Source of the DNA: Defluviicoccus sp.
GTDB taxonomy: Bacteria > Pseudomonadota > Alphaproteobacteria > MPNO01
Direction of reading: 5' to 3'
Assembly (NCBI GenBank): GCA_028820505.1
Contig: JAPPIT010000015.1
Location: 1 to 38,688, forward strand
DNA: 38,688 nucleotides
Shown in pieces: positions 24,584 through 32,271 of the stretch. Position 1 is the first letter of the stretch. Every line of letters begins with the position of its first letter. The translations under genes and the position numbers were made by a program. The notes beneath the pieces were generated by a model. It made no database searches, was not told where the DNA came from, and saw only the letters and a program-made list of their open reading frames with translations.

Positions 24584-24813
24584 CAGGCGTTCGCACCGCC
24601 CAGGCCCGCGATGACGATCGTCTCCAGAGATCCATCCTTCTTTTTGACGATCAGTTCGCCACCGTCTTCGATTTTCTTCGTGATGCCCTCGGCGATCGCC
24701 AGCGCGCTGCTGACGGTGGAGGCCTTGTTTCTCGCGTTCAACCGAACGGTGAGAACCTCGGTATTGGCGATGTCTCGTTCGGTCAGGTTCATGGTGACCT
24801 TTTTCAGTGCCAT
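24583..24813 (-). CDS. Small ribbon-helix-helix-like protein
   Basis: A 76-residue protein starting MALKKVTMNLTERDIANTEV. A beta strand (KKVTMNL) followed by helices and ASTVSSALAIAEGITKKI resembles ribbon-helix-helix proteins. The tail GGELIVKKKDGSLETIVI is a beta hairpin. The ATG at 24813 is preferred to an upstream start at 24885 because that would overlap the -35 box of a good promoter. It could be a transcriptional regulator or an antitoxin-like partner of the membrane protein that follows it. Its function is not established. Confidence 0.75.
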   Translation of the reverse strand: MALKKVTMNLTERDIANTEVLTVRLNARNKASTVSSALAIAEGITKKIEDGGELIVKKKDGSLETIVIAGLGGANA

Positions 24814-24856
24814 GATCTTGTCTCTCTCGTCGGAGATTGCCATACAGGATATGGCT

Positions 24857-24885
24857 AATATAAGGCGATTGTCTGGTACTTTCAA
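24857..24885 (-). promoter_or_regulatory. Strong putative sigma-70 promoter of the small two-gene unit
   Basis: Minus-strand -35 TTGAAA (24880-24885) and -10 TATATT (24857-24862) with exactly 17 bp between. Predicted transcription start near 24850, giving a leader of about 37 nt before the ATG at 24813. One of the best promoter matches in the window. Confidence 0.7.
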
Positions 24886-25002
24886 CGCACGGGAGATCGC
24901 TACGGACCGAGATTTGCCGGCGTCAATTGGAGCCCATGATCCGCTCCCTCACGCTTTGGCGCATATACGTTTCAGGCCGGAGCGCGGCGGCAACCGGGTT
25001 CT

Positions 25003-25020
25003 TTCCCGATGAGTCGGGAA
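25003..25020. terminator. Hairpin downstream of the TctA-TctB fusion gene
   Basis: TTCCCGA (25003-25009) and TCGGGAA (25014-25020) form a 7 bp stem with a 4 nt loop. It lies about 33 bp after the fusion gene's stop on the minus strand. No T-tract follows, so termination is uncertain. Confidence 0.4.
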
Positions 25021-25030
25021 GACAGGGAGA

Positions 25031-25056
25031 ACGCTTCCGCCCGAAACGGACGCTAG
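25031..25056. repeat. Short element D, copy 3, overlapping a stop codon
   Basis: Sequence ACGCTTCCGCCCGAAACGGA then CGCTAG. Its CTAG end supplies the TAG stop codon (25053-25055) of the TctA-TctB fusion gene, the third gene in the window to end this way. Confidence 0.55.
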
Positions 25057-27149
25057 ATCAGGTTGAACCAGACGCTGGAGCGGAGTTCCGGGAAGATGTC
25101 GCCGAAGACCGTCTGCGGCCAAGGCACGATCAGGATCTTGTGGAACAGCCAGTAGCTGAAGATCCACATCGGAACCGCGATCGCCAGCGTCGTCGTCCAG
25201 CTCTCCTTGCCCTCGTAGCGCAGGTACCCGACCAGGAACAGGAACATGCCGGGCAGGATGCCGACCAGAGCCGCGGCGCCGAAGAAGAACAGCAGCCATC
25301 CGAAATAGACCGCCGCGCGGAGGAAAATCGTCCGGACCGGGAGATCGCCGTAATCGGCCTGGATATCGAAATGCACGTCTTCCGCGGCCGGTGGGGCGTC
25401 CTCCCCGGGCGGTGCGCCGGCAAGGAGTCCCGTCGCCTGAACCTGCGCCGGACGCACGAACATCGCGGCCAGGATCAGCCACACGGTGAACAGCAGACCG
25501 GACCATCCGACCGCCTGCGGAACCAGCTTGGCGCCGAATTCCCACCCCGAGGATATCGCGAGGCAGGTCGCGAAAAACGCAAGCACGAGGAACGAAAAGG
25601 CGAGATCGGGATTGACGCTCTCGGGCCGGAACCCGAAGGCCGCGCCCCGGCGCCCCTCCCCGCGCGGCTTGGCGAAGTAGCCCTTCAGGATCGGCCGCAG
25701 GATGCCGTAAAGCGTGATCGCGAACACGATCATCACGACCGGGAAGGTCAGCCACTCCGCCCCGTAACGCTCGACCGATATGAACAGGTAGCGCTCCACC
25801 AGACCGCCGAGCACGAAACCCAGGATCAACGGCGGGCGCGGCCATTTCATCCGCTTCATCACCCAGCCGAAGAAGCCGAAGATCAGGAGGGCGTAGATGT
25901 CGCCCCATTGCCTGGATCCCTGGAACGCGCCGACGAAGACGACCGCGAGCACCACGGGCGCCAGGATGCCGATGCGCACGAGCGCCACCTTGGCGAGCTG
26001 ATTGGCGAACAGGAAGCAGATTCCGGCTCCGATCACGTTGGCGAAGGCGACCGACCAGACCAGCGTGTAGGTGACGTCGAGATGCTTGGTCAGCATCTCC
26101 GGGCCGGGCGTCAGGCCGTGGATCAGGAACGCGCCCAGGATCAGCGCCATCGACGCCGAGCCCGGCACGCCGAAGGCGATGGTGGGCACCAGCGCGCCGC
26201 CTTCCTTGGCGTTGTTCGAGCTCTCGGACGCGATCACGCCGCGCACGTCGCCCTTGCCGAAGGTCGTGGCGGTGTCCTTCTCGCTCCGCAGCGCATGGCC
26301 GTAGGCGATCCAGTCGATCACCGAGGCGCCGATCCCCGGCACCGCGCCGAGGCTGGATCCGATGGTCGCGCAGCGGAGCAGCAGGAACCAGTTGCGGAAA
26401 ACGTCCCGGACGCCGGCGATCTGGCTCATCTCCGACTTGACCTGGCCCTCGGCCGCGATTCTCTGCCGGGTGATCGCCATGTCGGCGATCTCGGGTATCG
26501 CGAACAGGCCGAGCGCGAGCGGCACGACGGGAAGCCCGTCCCACAGATAGAGCGAATCGAACGTCCAGCGCAGTGTGCCCGTCTGCGGGTCGTCGCCCGC
26601 GGTCGCCACCATCAGCCCGATACAGGCCGCCGCCAGCCCCTTCAGCGGCGTCCCCCCGCTCAGCACCGCGACCAGGGACAGGCCGAAGACGCAGAAGGAC
26701 AGGAGCTCGGGCGAGCCGATATGCAGCATCACCGGGCGCAGGATCGGCACGCTGATCGCGAGCAGGAACGCGCCGTAGATGCCGCCGATCACCGACGCCG
26801 AGAACGCCGCGCCGAACGCCCGGCCCGCTTCGCCCTTCCGGGCCATGGGATAGCCGTCGAGGATCGTCGCCGCCGACCCCACCGTCCCCGGCACACCGAA
26901 CAGCACCGCCGGTATCGTGTCCGATGTGACGACCACCGCCTGCAGGCCCATCAGGAAGGCGAGCGCGGTGTAGGGGTCCATGTCGAAGGTGAACGGCAGC
27001 AGCAGCGACAGGCCGACCAGCCCGCCCAGCCCGGGGATGACCCCGAGCACCAGCCCGATGATGACGCCGAGTGCGAGAAAGCCGATCCGCTCCGGATCGG
27101 CCATGATGGTTGCGGCCTTGACGGCCATGCCGATCATGTCGGCTTCCAT
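25053..27149 (-). CDS. TctA-TctB fusion permease of the tripartite tricarboxylate transporter family
   Basis: A 698-residue protein combining both TTT membrane subunits. Residues 1-500 are TctA: GLVLGVIPGLGGLVGLSLLL (32-51), FGVPGTVGSAATILDGYP, PGIGASVIDW and ASESSNNAKEGGALVPTIAF. Residues about 512-698 are TctB-like, with helices at LAFSFLVLAFFATCLAI, GLLFTVWLILAAMF and the pair around 613-668, separated by a loop rich in Pro and Asp/Glu (PPGEDAPPAAEDV). Usually these are separate genes. It is 54 bp downstream of amidohydrolase copy 2. A TctC receptor is found only at 20062 on the opposite strand. The stop lies in element D3. Confidence 0.92.
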   Translation of the reverse strand: MEADMIGMAVKAATIMADPERIGFLALGVIIGLVLGVIPGLGGLVGLSLLLPFTFDMDPYTALAFLMGLQAVVVTSDTIPAVLFGVPGTVGSAATILDGYPMARKGEAGRAFGAAFSASVIGGIYGAFLLAISVPILRPVMLHIGSPELLSFCVFGLSLVAVLSGGTPLKGLAAACIGLMVATAGDDPQTGTLRWTFDSLYLWDGLPVVPLALGLFAIPEIADMAITRQRIAAEGQVKSEMSQIAGVRDVFRNWFLLLRCATIGSSLGAVPGIGASVIDWIAYGHALRSEKDTATTFGKGDVRGVIASESSNNAKEGGALVPTIAFGVPGSASMALILGAFLIHGLTPGPEMLTKHLDVTYTLVWSVAFANVIGAGICFLFANQLAKVALVRIGILAPVVLAVVFVGAFQGSRQWGDIYALLIFGFFGWVMKRMKWPRPPLILGFVLGGLVERYLFISVERYGAEWLTFPVVMIVFAITLYGILRPILKGYFAKPRGEGRRGAAFGFRPESVNPDLAFSFLVLAFFATCLAISSGWEFGAKLVPQAVGWSGLLFTVWLILAAMFVRPAQVQATGLLAGAPPGEDAPPAAEDVHFDIQADYGDLPVRTIFLRAAVYFGWLLFFFGAAALVGILPGMFLFLVGYLRYEGKESWTTTLAIAVPMWIFSYWLFHKILIVPWPQTVFGDIFPELRSSVWFNLI

Positions 27150-27203
27150 ACGCGCCCCTGTTTCCCGTTACCGTCTTGTGCGGCCGTTATCGGCCGTCCG
27201 TCT

Positions 27204-28439
27204 TTACTCCGCCGCGATGCGCTCGGGGAACCGCTCGCTCACGTCGAGCTTGAAGACCTTCTGGGCGTTCTCCCCGAGGATCTTGCGCTTGGCCTTCTCG
27301 TCGAGGAACGGCAGGTCCCAGATCACGCCGGGCAGGTCCATGTCCCAGTGCGGGTAGTCGGTCGCGAAGAGCATGCTGTTCTCCGCATCCATCGCCTTGA
27401 AGGTCGCCTCCAGCAGCCAGTCCTCGTTGGGCCGTTCCATCGGCTGGCTGGTGTAGTACATCTCCTTCATGTACTCGCTCGGCAGGCGCTTGAGCGAGGG
27501 GCATTCCGAGCTTCGCATCCGGTACTCGTTGTCGAGGCGCATCATCAGCCACGGCACCCAGGCGATGCCGGACTCGATCCAGATGGTCTTGAGGTCGGGG
27601 AACCGCTCGGGCAGGCCGTTGACCACCCAGTTGGTGCAGTGGACGACGTTGTACCAGGTGAAGCCCAGCGCGTGGACGGCGATGAACCGGTTCGAGGTCC
27701 GGAACATCGGGTCGTCCCAGTTGAAGCCCGAGTGGAAGCCGAGCGGCAGGCCGCGCTCCTCGACGGCGCGGTAGATCTTCATGTAGTCGTTGTCGTGGAC
27801 CGGCTTGTGCCGGACCGACGTGACCATGAAGCCGATCACGCCGGGATAATCGGCGAAGTCCTCGACCATCTTCATCGCCGCGTTGTGGTCGTTGAACGGC
27901 AAATAGAGCATCGACTTGATGCGCGACGATCCGGGCAGCACGCGCTCGACCAGCCAGCGGTTGTAGGCGCGCGCCAGATGGTTCTCGACCTCGGGTTGCG
28001 GGTGCATGGCGAGGCCGAGCATCGGCGTCGGGAACATGCAGGTGTAGTCGACCCCCATCGCGTCCATCCAGCGGTGGCCGAGATGGATGTCCCGATGCAC
28101 GCCGTCGGCGGGCGTCTGCTCCATGCGGCGGAGCGGATAGCGCGTCACCCTGCCGCCGATATCCTGGTAGCCGACCCGGCCGAGGGCGAACATGCCGCCG
28201 CCGCGCTGGGCGACCTGGCCGCCCGAGCGGGCGAGCTGCTGGAGGACCGGGTCTTCCATGTATTCCATGATCTCGGCCATCGATTCGCTCTCATAGTGGT
28301 GCGAATCGACGTCGACGATCAGCACGTCCTGCAGGTTGCGCCGGTCGCGCTGCCTGGCCGCGTTCGCCAGCACCTTGTCGGTGTCGAACGAATCGACGCT
28401 CATCCGGAAAAACTGCTCGTTGCCGGTCGGGAGTTCCAT
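27204..28439 (-). CDS. Amidohydrolase family protein (ACMSD-like TIM barrel), copy 2
   Basis: A 411-residue paralogue of the protein at 3770-5008. Shared blocks include NAARQRDRR, DVDSHHYE (43-50, first metal site), QTPADGVHRDIHL, WMDAMGVDY, LPFNDHNAA, WIESGIAWVPWLM (Glu replacing the usual His-Gly-Gly ligand) and TDYPHWDMDLPGVIWDLPF. The start has GAGGGG 6 nt upstream. It lies between a TRAP large permease (41 bp upstream) and the TctA-TctB fusion, so transport and hydrolysis/decarboxylation of one substrate are probably co-expressed. The exact reaction is not assignable. Confidence 0.9.
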   Translation of the reverse strand: MELPTGNEQFFRMSVDSFDTDKVLANAARQRDRRNLQDVLIVDVDSHHYESESMAEIMEYMEDPVLQQLARSGGQVAQRGGGMFALGRVGYQDIGGRVTRYPLRRMEQTPADGVHRDIHLGHRWMDAMGVDYTCMFPTPMLGLAMHPQPEVENHLARAYNRWLVERVLPGSSRIKSMLYLPFNDHNAAMKMVEDFADYPGVIGFMVTSVRHKPVHDNDYMKIYRAVEERGLPLGFHSGFNWDDPMFRTSNRFIAVHALGFTWYNVVHCTNWVVNGLPERFPDLKTIWIESGIAWVPWLMMRLDNEYRMRSSECPSLKRLPSEYMKEMYYTSQPMERPNEDWLLEATFKAMDAENSMLFATDYPHWDMDLPGVIWDLPFLDEKAKRKILGENAQKVFKLDVSERFPERIAAE

Positions 28440-28480
28440 CTACATCCCCTCGTTGGGACTGGGGTTCGGACCTGCGCCGA

Positions 28481-29791
28481 TTAGAGCAGCCCCGGAAGCC
28501 ATGTTGCAAGGGGCGGGAAGGCCGCGATCACGATCATGCCGACCAGAAAGATGCCGACGAACGGCCAGGTGGCGTTGAAGATGTCCTTCAACGGCACATG
28601 GGGCGCCGACCCCTTGAAAGCGAACATCGTGTAGCCGAACGGCGGGGTGATCCCGCCCACCGTCACGTTGAGAAGCATGATCAGCCAGAACCAGATCGGA
28701 TCGAAGCCGAGGGTGCCGAGCAGCGGCTGATAGATCGGGATCACCACCAGCATCAGCGCGATCTGGTCGATGAACATGCAGAGGATGAACGGGATCAGCA
28801 TCATGATGAACAGCATCACGTAAGGCTCGAAATTGAGCGTCACGATCAGCGTGGTCAGCTCCCGCGTGGAACCGGTGAAGGCGAGCAGCTGGCTGAACAT
28901 CTTGGAGCTCGCCATGATCACCAGGATCATGCTGGTGATGAAGGCCGCCGAGGTTACCGATTCCGAGATCATCTGCCAGTTGAGCTTGCGGTAATAGACC
29001 GCCGTGAGAAGCGCGCCCAGCACGCCGGTGGCCGCCGATTCGGACGGCGTCGCGATGCCGAGCAGGATGAAGCCCATCACGCAGAATATGATGATCGCGA
29101 AGGGCAGCACGCGGAGCACCGCGACCACCATCTCCCACGTCGTGACCTCGGGCGCGGTGTCCGAAACGCCGTAGGGCGCGAGCTCCGGGTTGGCTCGTAC
29201 GCGTGCGAAAATGTAGATCAGGAACATGCTCGACAGCAGCAGCCCCGGCACGATGCCGGCGATCAGCAGCCCGGCGATGGAGACGTCGGCGAGAGTCCCG
29301 ATGATGATCACGAGCACGCTCGGCGGGATGATCGGCGCGAGGCTCGCCCCGGCGAGAATCGCCCCGGTCGACAGGCGCGAATCGTATTTTCGCTCGATCA
29401 TCCCGGGGTAGAGCGTCCGCGCCATCATCGCCGCAACGCCCATCGCCGCCCCCGACAGCGCGCCGAAGATCGTCGACAGCACGATGCACAGCACGTATTG
29501 CCGCCCGCGCACCTTGCCGACCAGCTTGTCGACCGAATCGAACAGGATGTCGATCGAGCCCGAGCGGAACAGCAGCTCGCCCATCAGGATGAACAGCGGC
29601 ACCGCGGACAGCGCGGCGATATTGGTGGTCTCGAAGATCGAATTGGCGACCATGCCGAAGCCGGGCTGGCCGAGGACGATCAGGACGCCCGCGATATTGA
29701 TGACCAGAAACGCGATGAAGATCGGCGCGCCGGTCATGAACGCGCCCAGCAGGAGCGCGAGCCCGCCCGAGAGTGTGCCCCACCAGACCAT
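28481..29791 (-). CDS. TRAP transporter large permease (DctM family), system 2
   Basis: A 436-residue polytopic membrane protein. The ATG at 29791 lies 2 bp after the small-permease stop, so an N-terminally longer frame is rejected. DctM motifs: FMTGAPIFIAFLVINIAGVL, PLFILMGELLFRSG, GALSGAAMGVAAMMARTLYP, IPPSVLVIIIGTLADVSIAG, GIATPSESAATG, FIDQIALMLVVIPIYQP and GGITPPFGYTMFAFKG. Couples solute uptake to a cation gradient with DctQ (29794) and the receptor (30358). Confidence 0.94.
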   Translation of the reverse strand: MVWWGTLSGGLALLLGAFMTGAPIFIAFLVINIAGVLIVLGQPGFGMVANSIFETTNIAALSAVPLFILMGELLFRSGSIDILFDSVDKLVGKVRGRQYVLCIVLSTIFGALSGAAMGVAAMMARTLYPGMIERKYDSRLSTGAILAGASLAPIIPPSVLVIIIGTLADVSIAGLLIAGIVPGLLLSSMFLIYIFARVRANPELAPYGVSDTAPEVTTWEMVVAVLRVLPFAIIIFCVMGFILLGIATPSESAATGVLGALLTAVYYRKLNWQMISESVTSAAFITSMILVIMASSKMFSQLLAFTGSTRELTTLIVTLNFEPYVMLFIMMLIPFILCMFIDQIALMLVVIPIYQPLLGTLGFDPIWFWLIMLLNVTVGGITPPFGYTMFAFKGSAPHVPLKDIFNATWPFVGIFLVGMIVIAAFPPLATWLPGLL

Positions 29792-29793
29792 GG

Positions 29794-30315
29794 TCAGCCG
29801 TGCATCCCGCTCGCCGGCTTGCCGATCCCAAGCGTCCGGGGATCGAGCATGCGCAGGAAATAGATCGCGGACGACGCGAAGCCGTAGGTGATGAACGCGG
29901 AGATGTAGATCTTGGGGATCGGCTTCACCTTCATCAGGTGAACGTCCTTGACGATCTGGCGGATATTCTCGTCGAGACTGATCCAGGTCGCGGCGGCGCA
30001 GGCGAGGAACCCGACGAGATAGATGAACCAGTATAGAAGGCGGGTCTTTTCCGCCGCCATCATGTCGAGGATGACGGTGACGGCGACGTGCCCCTTCTCC
30101 TTGGTGACGTGGGGCATCATCAGGAAGCAGCCGATGCAGAGCGAATACTGGACCGCTTCGTTCGACCACCAGGTCGGCGCGCCGAAGAAGTAGCGCGCGA
30201 ACACCTCGAAGCAATAGGCGAAGACGATGATGCCGAGGCAGAGCTTGGAGAGGTGGAATCCGGCCCGCGTGACCGCGTCGTGCAGCCGCGCGAGCATACT
30301 CAGCGCCTCACCCAT
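29794..30315 (-). CDS. TRAP transporter small permease (DctQ family), system 2
   Basis: A 173-residue protein with four hydrophobic helices, including LCLGIIVFAYCFEVFARYFF, YSLCIGCFLMMPHVTKEKGH (the conserved Q-subunit segment) and LLYWFIYLVGFLACAAATWI. It starts at ATG 30315; an internal ATG at 30297 is a possible alternative. Situated between receptor and large permease in a standard P-Q-M order. Confidence 0.92.
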   Translation of the reverse strand: MGEALSMLARLHDAVTRAGFHLSKLCLGIIVFAYCFEVFARYFFGAPTWWSNEAVQYSLCIGCFLMMPHVTKEKGHVAVTVILDMMAAEKTRLLYWFIYLVGFLACAAATWISLDENIRQIVKDVHLMKVKPIPKIYISAFITYGFASSAIYFLRMLDPRTLGIGKPASGMHG

Positions 30316-30357
30316 CGCCCGTCCCCGGCATCCCGTCAGGTTTCGCCCAAAGGAAGG

Positions 30358-31344
30358 CTAGTCGGTCATGCCCGCATTCTTGGCGAGCTTGTAAAGGCCG
30401 TCCGCCCCGTCGCCGCAGCACTTGCGCGTGACATCCCACAGGCTCTGGCTCCAGGCCTTCTTGACCAGCGCCGCATTCTCCGGCGGAAGGTGAAGCGTCT
30501 TCACCCCGTGCTTGTCGAGCTCGCGGGTCTCCTCGGCGAGGATCTGGCTGCCGACCCAGGGCATCTCGAGCTCGGTCCTGCGACCGGCCGCGAGGAGCAC
30601 GCCCTTCTCCTTGTCGTTGAGCTTGTTCCACGAATCGAGGTTGACCAGGACAGGTACGTTGGACGACCCGAAGGTCGGGCGGACGCGATACTTGGCGACT
30701 TCGAAATGCTTCATCGACAGCATCCCGGCGGCCGGCCAGCACGCGCCGTCGACCACGCCCTTCTCCAGCGCGGTGTAGATCTGCGACCCCGGCAGCACGA
30801 CCGGCGAGCCGCCGAGCGCGCGGATCACGCCGTGATACGAGAGCGTGCCGCGGATCTTGCGCCCCTTCACGTCGCCCGCCGGGCTCAGCGGCTCCTTGAG
30901 GAACATGTGGTAGCCGTCGAAGCTCGCCGCCGGCAGGGTGACCATCTTCAGGTTGTTGTGCTTCTGGTAGTACTTGTCGATGAAATCCCAGATGCCCGCC
31001 TCGCGCCGCCTGAGCGGGTCCACGTCGATCGTGTCGGCGACCAGCGCGATACCCTTCGAGCCGGCGTGATAGACGCCGTGGGTGAACAGCATGTCGAACA
31101 CGCCGGAGGCGACCGGCTGGAGCTGCTCGAACGGCGGCACGACCTCGGGCCCCTGCACGTTGATCTTGACGGTGTCGCCGCCGATTGCTTTCACGTTGTC
31201 GAGATATTGCTGGAGCACGGCATAGGTCGGCCAGTTGTTCTTGTTCCAGCTGGTCAGCAGCTTGAGGCTGGCGGCCTCGACGGCACCGACCATGGCGACC
31301 GCGAGCGCCGCTCCGGCGAGCAGCGAAGTCCACGTCCGTTTCAT
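30358..31344 (-). CDS. TRAP transporter substrate-binding protein (DctP family), system 2
   Basis: A 328-residue periplasmic receptor. Signal peptide MKRTWTSLLAGAALAVAMVG then AVEA before ASLKLLTSW. DctP features: LLTSWNKNNWPTYAVLQQY, FTHGVYHAGSKGIALV, DVKGRKIRGTLSYHGVIRAL (binding arginine) and QIYTALEKGVVDGACW. AGGGAGGA lies 6 nt before the ATG. It is clearly different from the system 1 receptor, and the CCGDGADG C-terminal segment is unusual. First gene of a five-gene operon running to the TctA-TctB fusion. Confidence 0.92.
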   Translation of the reverse strand: MKRTWTSLLAGAALAVAMVGAVEAASLKLLTSWNKNNWPTYAVLQQYLDNVKAIGGDTVKINVQGPEVVPPFEQLQPVASGVFDMLFTHGVYHAGSKGIALVADTIDVDPLRRREAGIWDFIDKYYQKHNNLKMVTLPAASFDGYHMFLKEPLSPAGDVKGRKIRGTLSYHGVIRALGGSPVVLPGSQIYTALEKGVVDGACWPAAGMLSMKHFEVAKYRVRPTFGSSNVPVLVNLDSWNKLNDKEKGVLLAAGRRTELEMPWVGSQILAEETRELDKHGVKTLHLPPENAALVKKAWSQSLWDVTRKCCGDGADGLYKLAKNAGMTD

Positions 31345-31407
31345 ATGGGATCCTCCCTTTCGATCGCCGGCCGGTGAGGCGCTGCGCGCAGACGGTGCCG
31401 GCAGGTC

Positions 31408-31436
31408 ATTTAATCAACCGGCCCGTGCCGCCACAA
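31408..31436 (-). promoter_or_regulatory. Putative promoter of the TRAP system 2 operon
   Basis: Minus-strand TTGTGG (31431-31436) and TTAAAT (31408-31413) separated by 17 bp, about 65 bp upstream of the receptor ATG. It lies in the gap shared with the divergent citryl-CoA-lyase-like gene. Confidence 0.4.
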
Positions 31437-31512
31437 GACCGGCCCGACATGACAAGCCCGTGTCGCGGTGCCACGATTGCGGCCGGACACCGCAACAGGG
31501 AGACAGCGTCGA

Positions 31513-32271
31513 ATGAGCAGCCCGACCACCCGCATCGGCAGCGCCACCTCGGATACCACGCAGTTCCGGATGCGCGGCAAGGACGTGCTCTCCGAGATCG
31601 TCGGCGAGATGAGCTTTACCGAAGCGTTCTATTTCATCGTCACGGGGCGCGAGCTGACCAAGGAGCAGGGCCGGATCTTCGATGCCTGCGTGATCGTCCT
31701 GATGGATCACGGCATCACGCCGCAGGCGCTGGTCTCCCGGCTGGTCCATGATGCGGTACCGACCGACCTGCAGGTTCCGGTCGCCTCGGGCCTGCTGATG
31801 GTGGGAAACAAGTTCGCGGGCACCATGGCGGGCTGCGGGCAGATCCTGCAGGACTGCATGGCCCAGGACGGCGACCGGCGGGCGTGGCTGGCCGACAAGG
31901 TCGCCTCGTACCGCGCCCAGCGGCGCTTCATCCCCGGCTTCGGCCACCCCTACTACAAGCCGGAAGACCCGCGCGCCGCCCGCCTTTTCGAAATCGCCGA
32001 GGCCAACGGCGCGAAGGGAGACTACATCGCGCTGGTCAAGATGCTGGGCGAGGAGGTCGACAGGGCGGCGGGCCGGCATCTGACGCTCAACGTCACCGGC
32101 GCTCTCGGCGCGGTGCTGAGCGAGATCGCGTTTCCCGTCGAGGTCATGCGCGCGTGCTCGGTGGTCGGGCGGGCGGCGGGACTCGTCGCGCATGTGCTCG
32201 AGGAGCAGTCCAGCCCGATCGTCCCGGACGTGGTGAATTTCGTGAACGAAATACCCTATGTCGAGGACTGA
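31513..32271 (+). CDS. Citryl-CoA lyase-like protein (short citrate synthase family)
   Basis: A 252-residue protein, much shorter than citrate synthase (about 430) but typical of the citryl-CoA lyase-like subgroup. Features: FRMRGKDVLSEIVGEMSFTE, LMDHGITPQA (His67), GFGHPYYKPEDPRA (His145, equivalent to the second catalytic His of citrate synthase), and EVMRACSVVGRAAGLVAHVL. The GPLHGGA histidine is replaced by GNKFAGTMAG. The ATG at 31513 has AGGGAGA upstream and is chosen over a longer frame. It probably cleaves or forms a citryl-CoA-like thioester. Divergent from TRAP system 2 and overlapping the next gene by 14 nt. Confidence 0.85.
   Translation: MSSPTTRIGSATSDTTQFRMRGKDVLSEIVGEMSFTEAFYFIVTGRELTKEQGRIFDACVIVLMDHGITPQALVSRLVHDAVPTDLQVPVASGLLMVGNKFAGTMAGCGQILQDCMAQDGDRRAWLADKVASYRAQRRFIPGFGHPYYKPEDPRAARLFEIAEANGAKGDYIALVKMLGEEVDRAAGRHLTLNVTGALGAVLSEIAFPVEVMRACSVVGRAAGLVAHVLEEQSSPIVPDVVNFVNEIPYVED

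Noticed and set aside
24814-24885. N-terminal extension of the RHH-like protein (start at 24885)
   Set aside because: It would begin inside the -35 box of a well-formed promoter; MALKKVTMNL at 24813 is the conserved-looking start.
22598-25012. 804-residue plus-strand ORF overlapping the TRAP permeases
   Set aside because: Wrong frame over two clear membrane-protein genes; no recognisable domain.
24927-28484. 1185-residue plus-strand ORF opposite the TctA-TctB fusion and amidohydrolase 2
   Set aside because: High GC suppresses stops on the antisense strand; the translation is low-complexity and the opposite strand has two well-defined genes.
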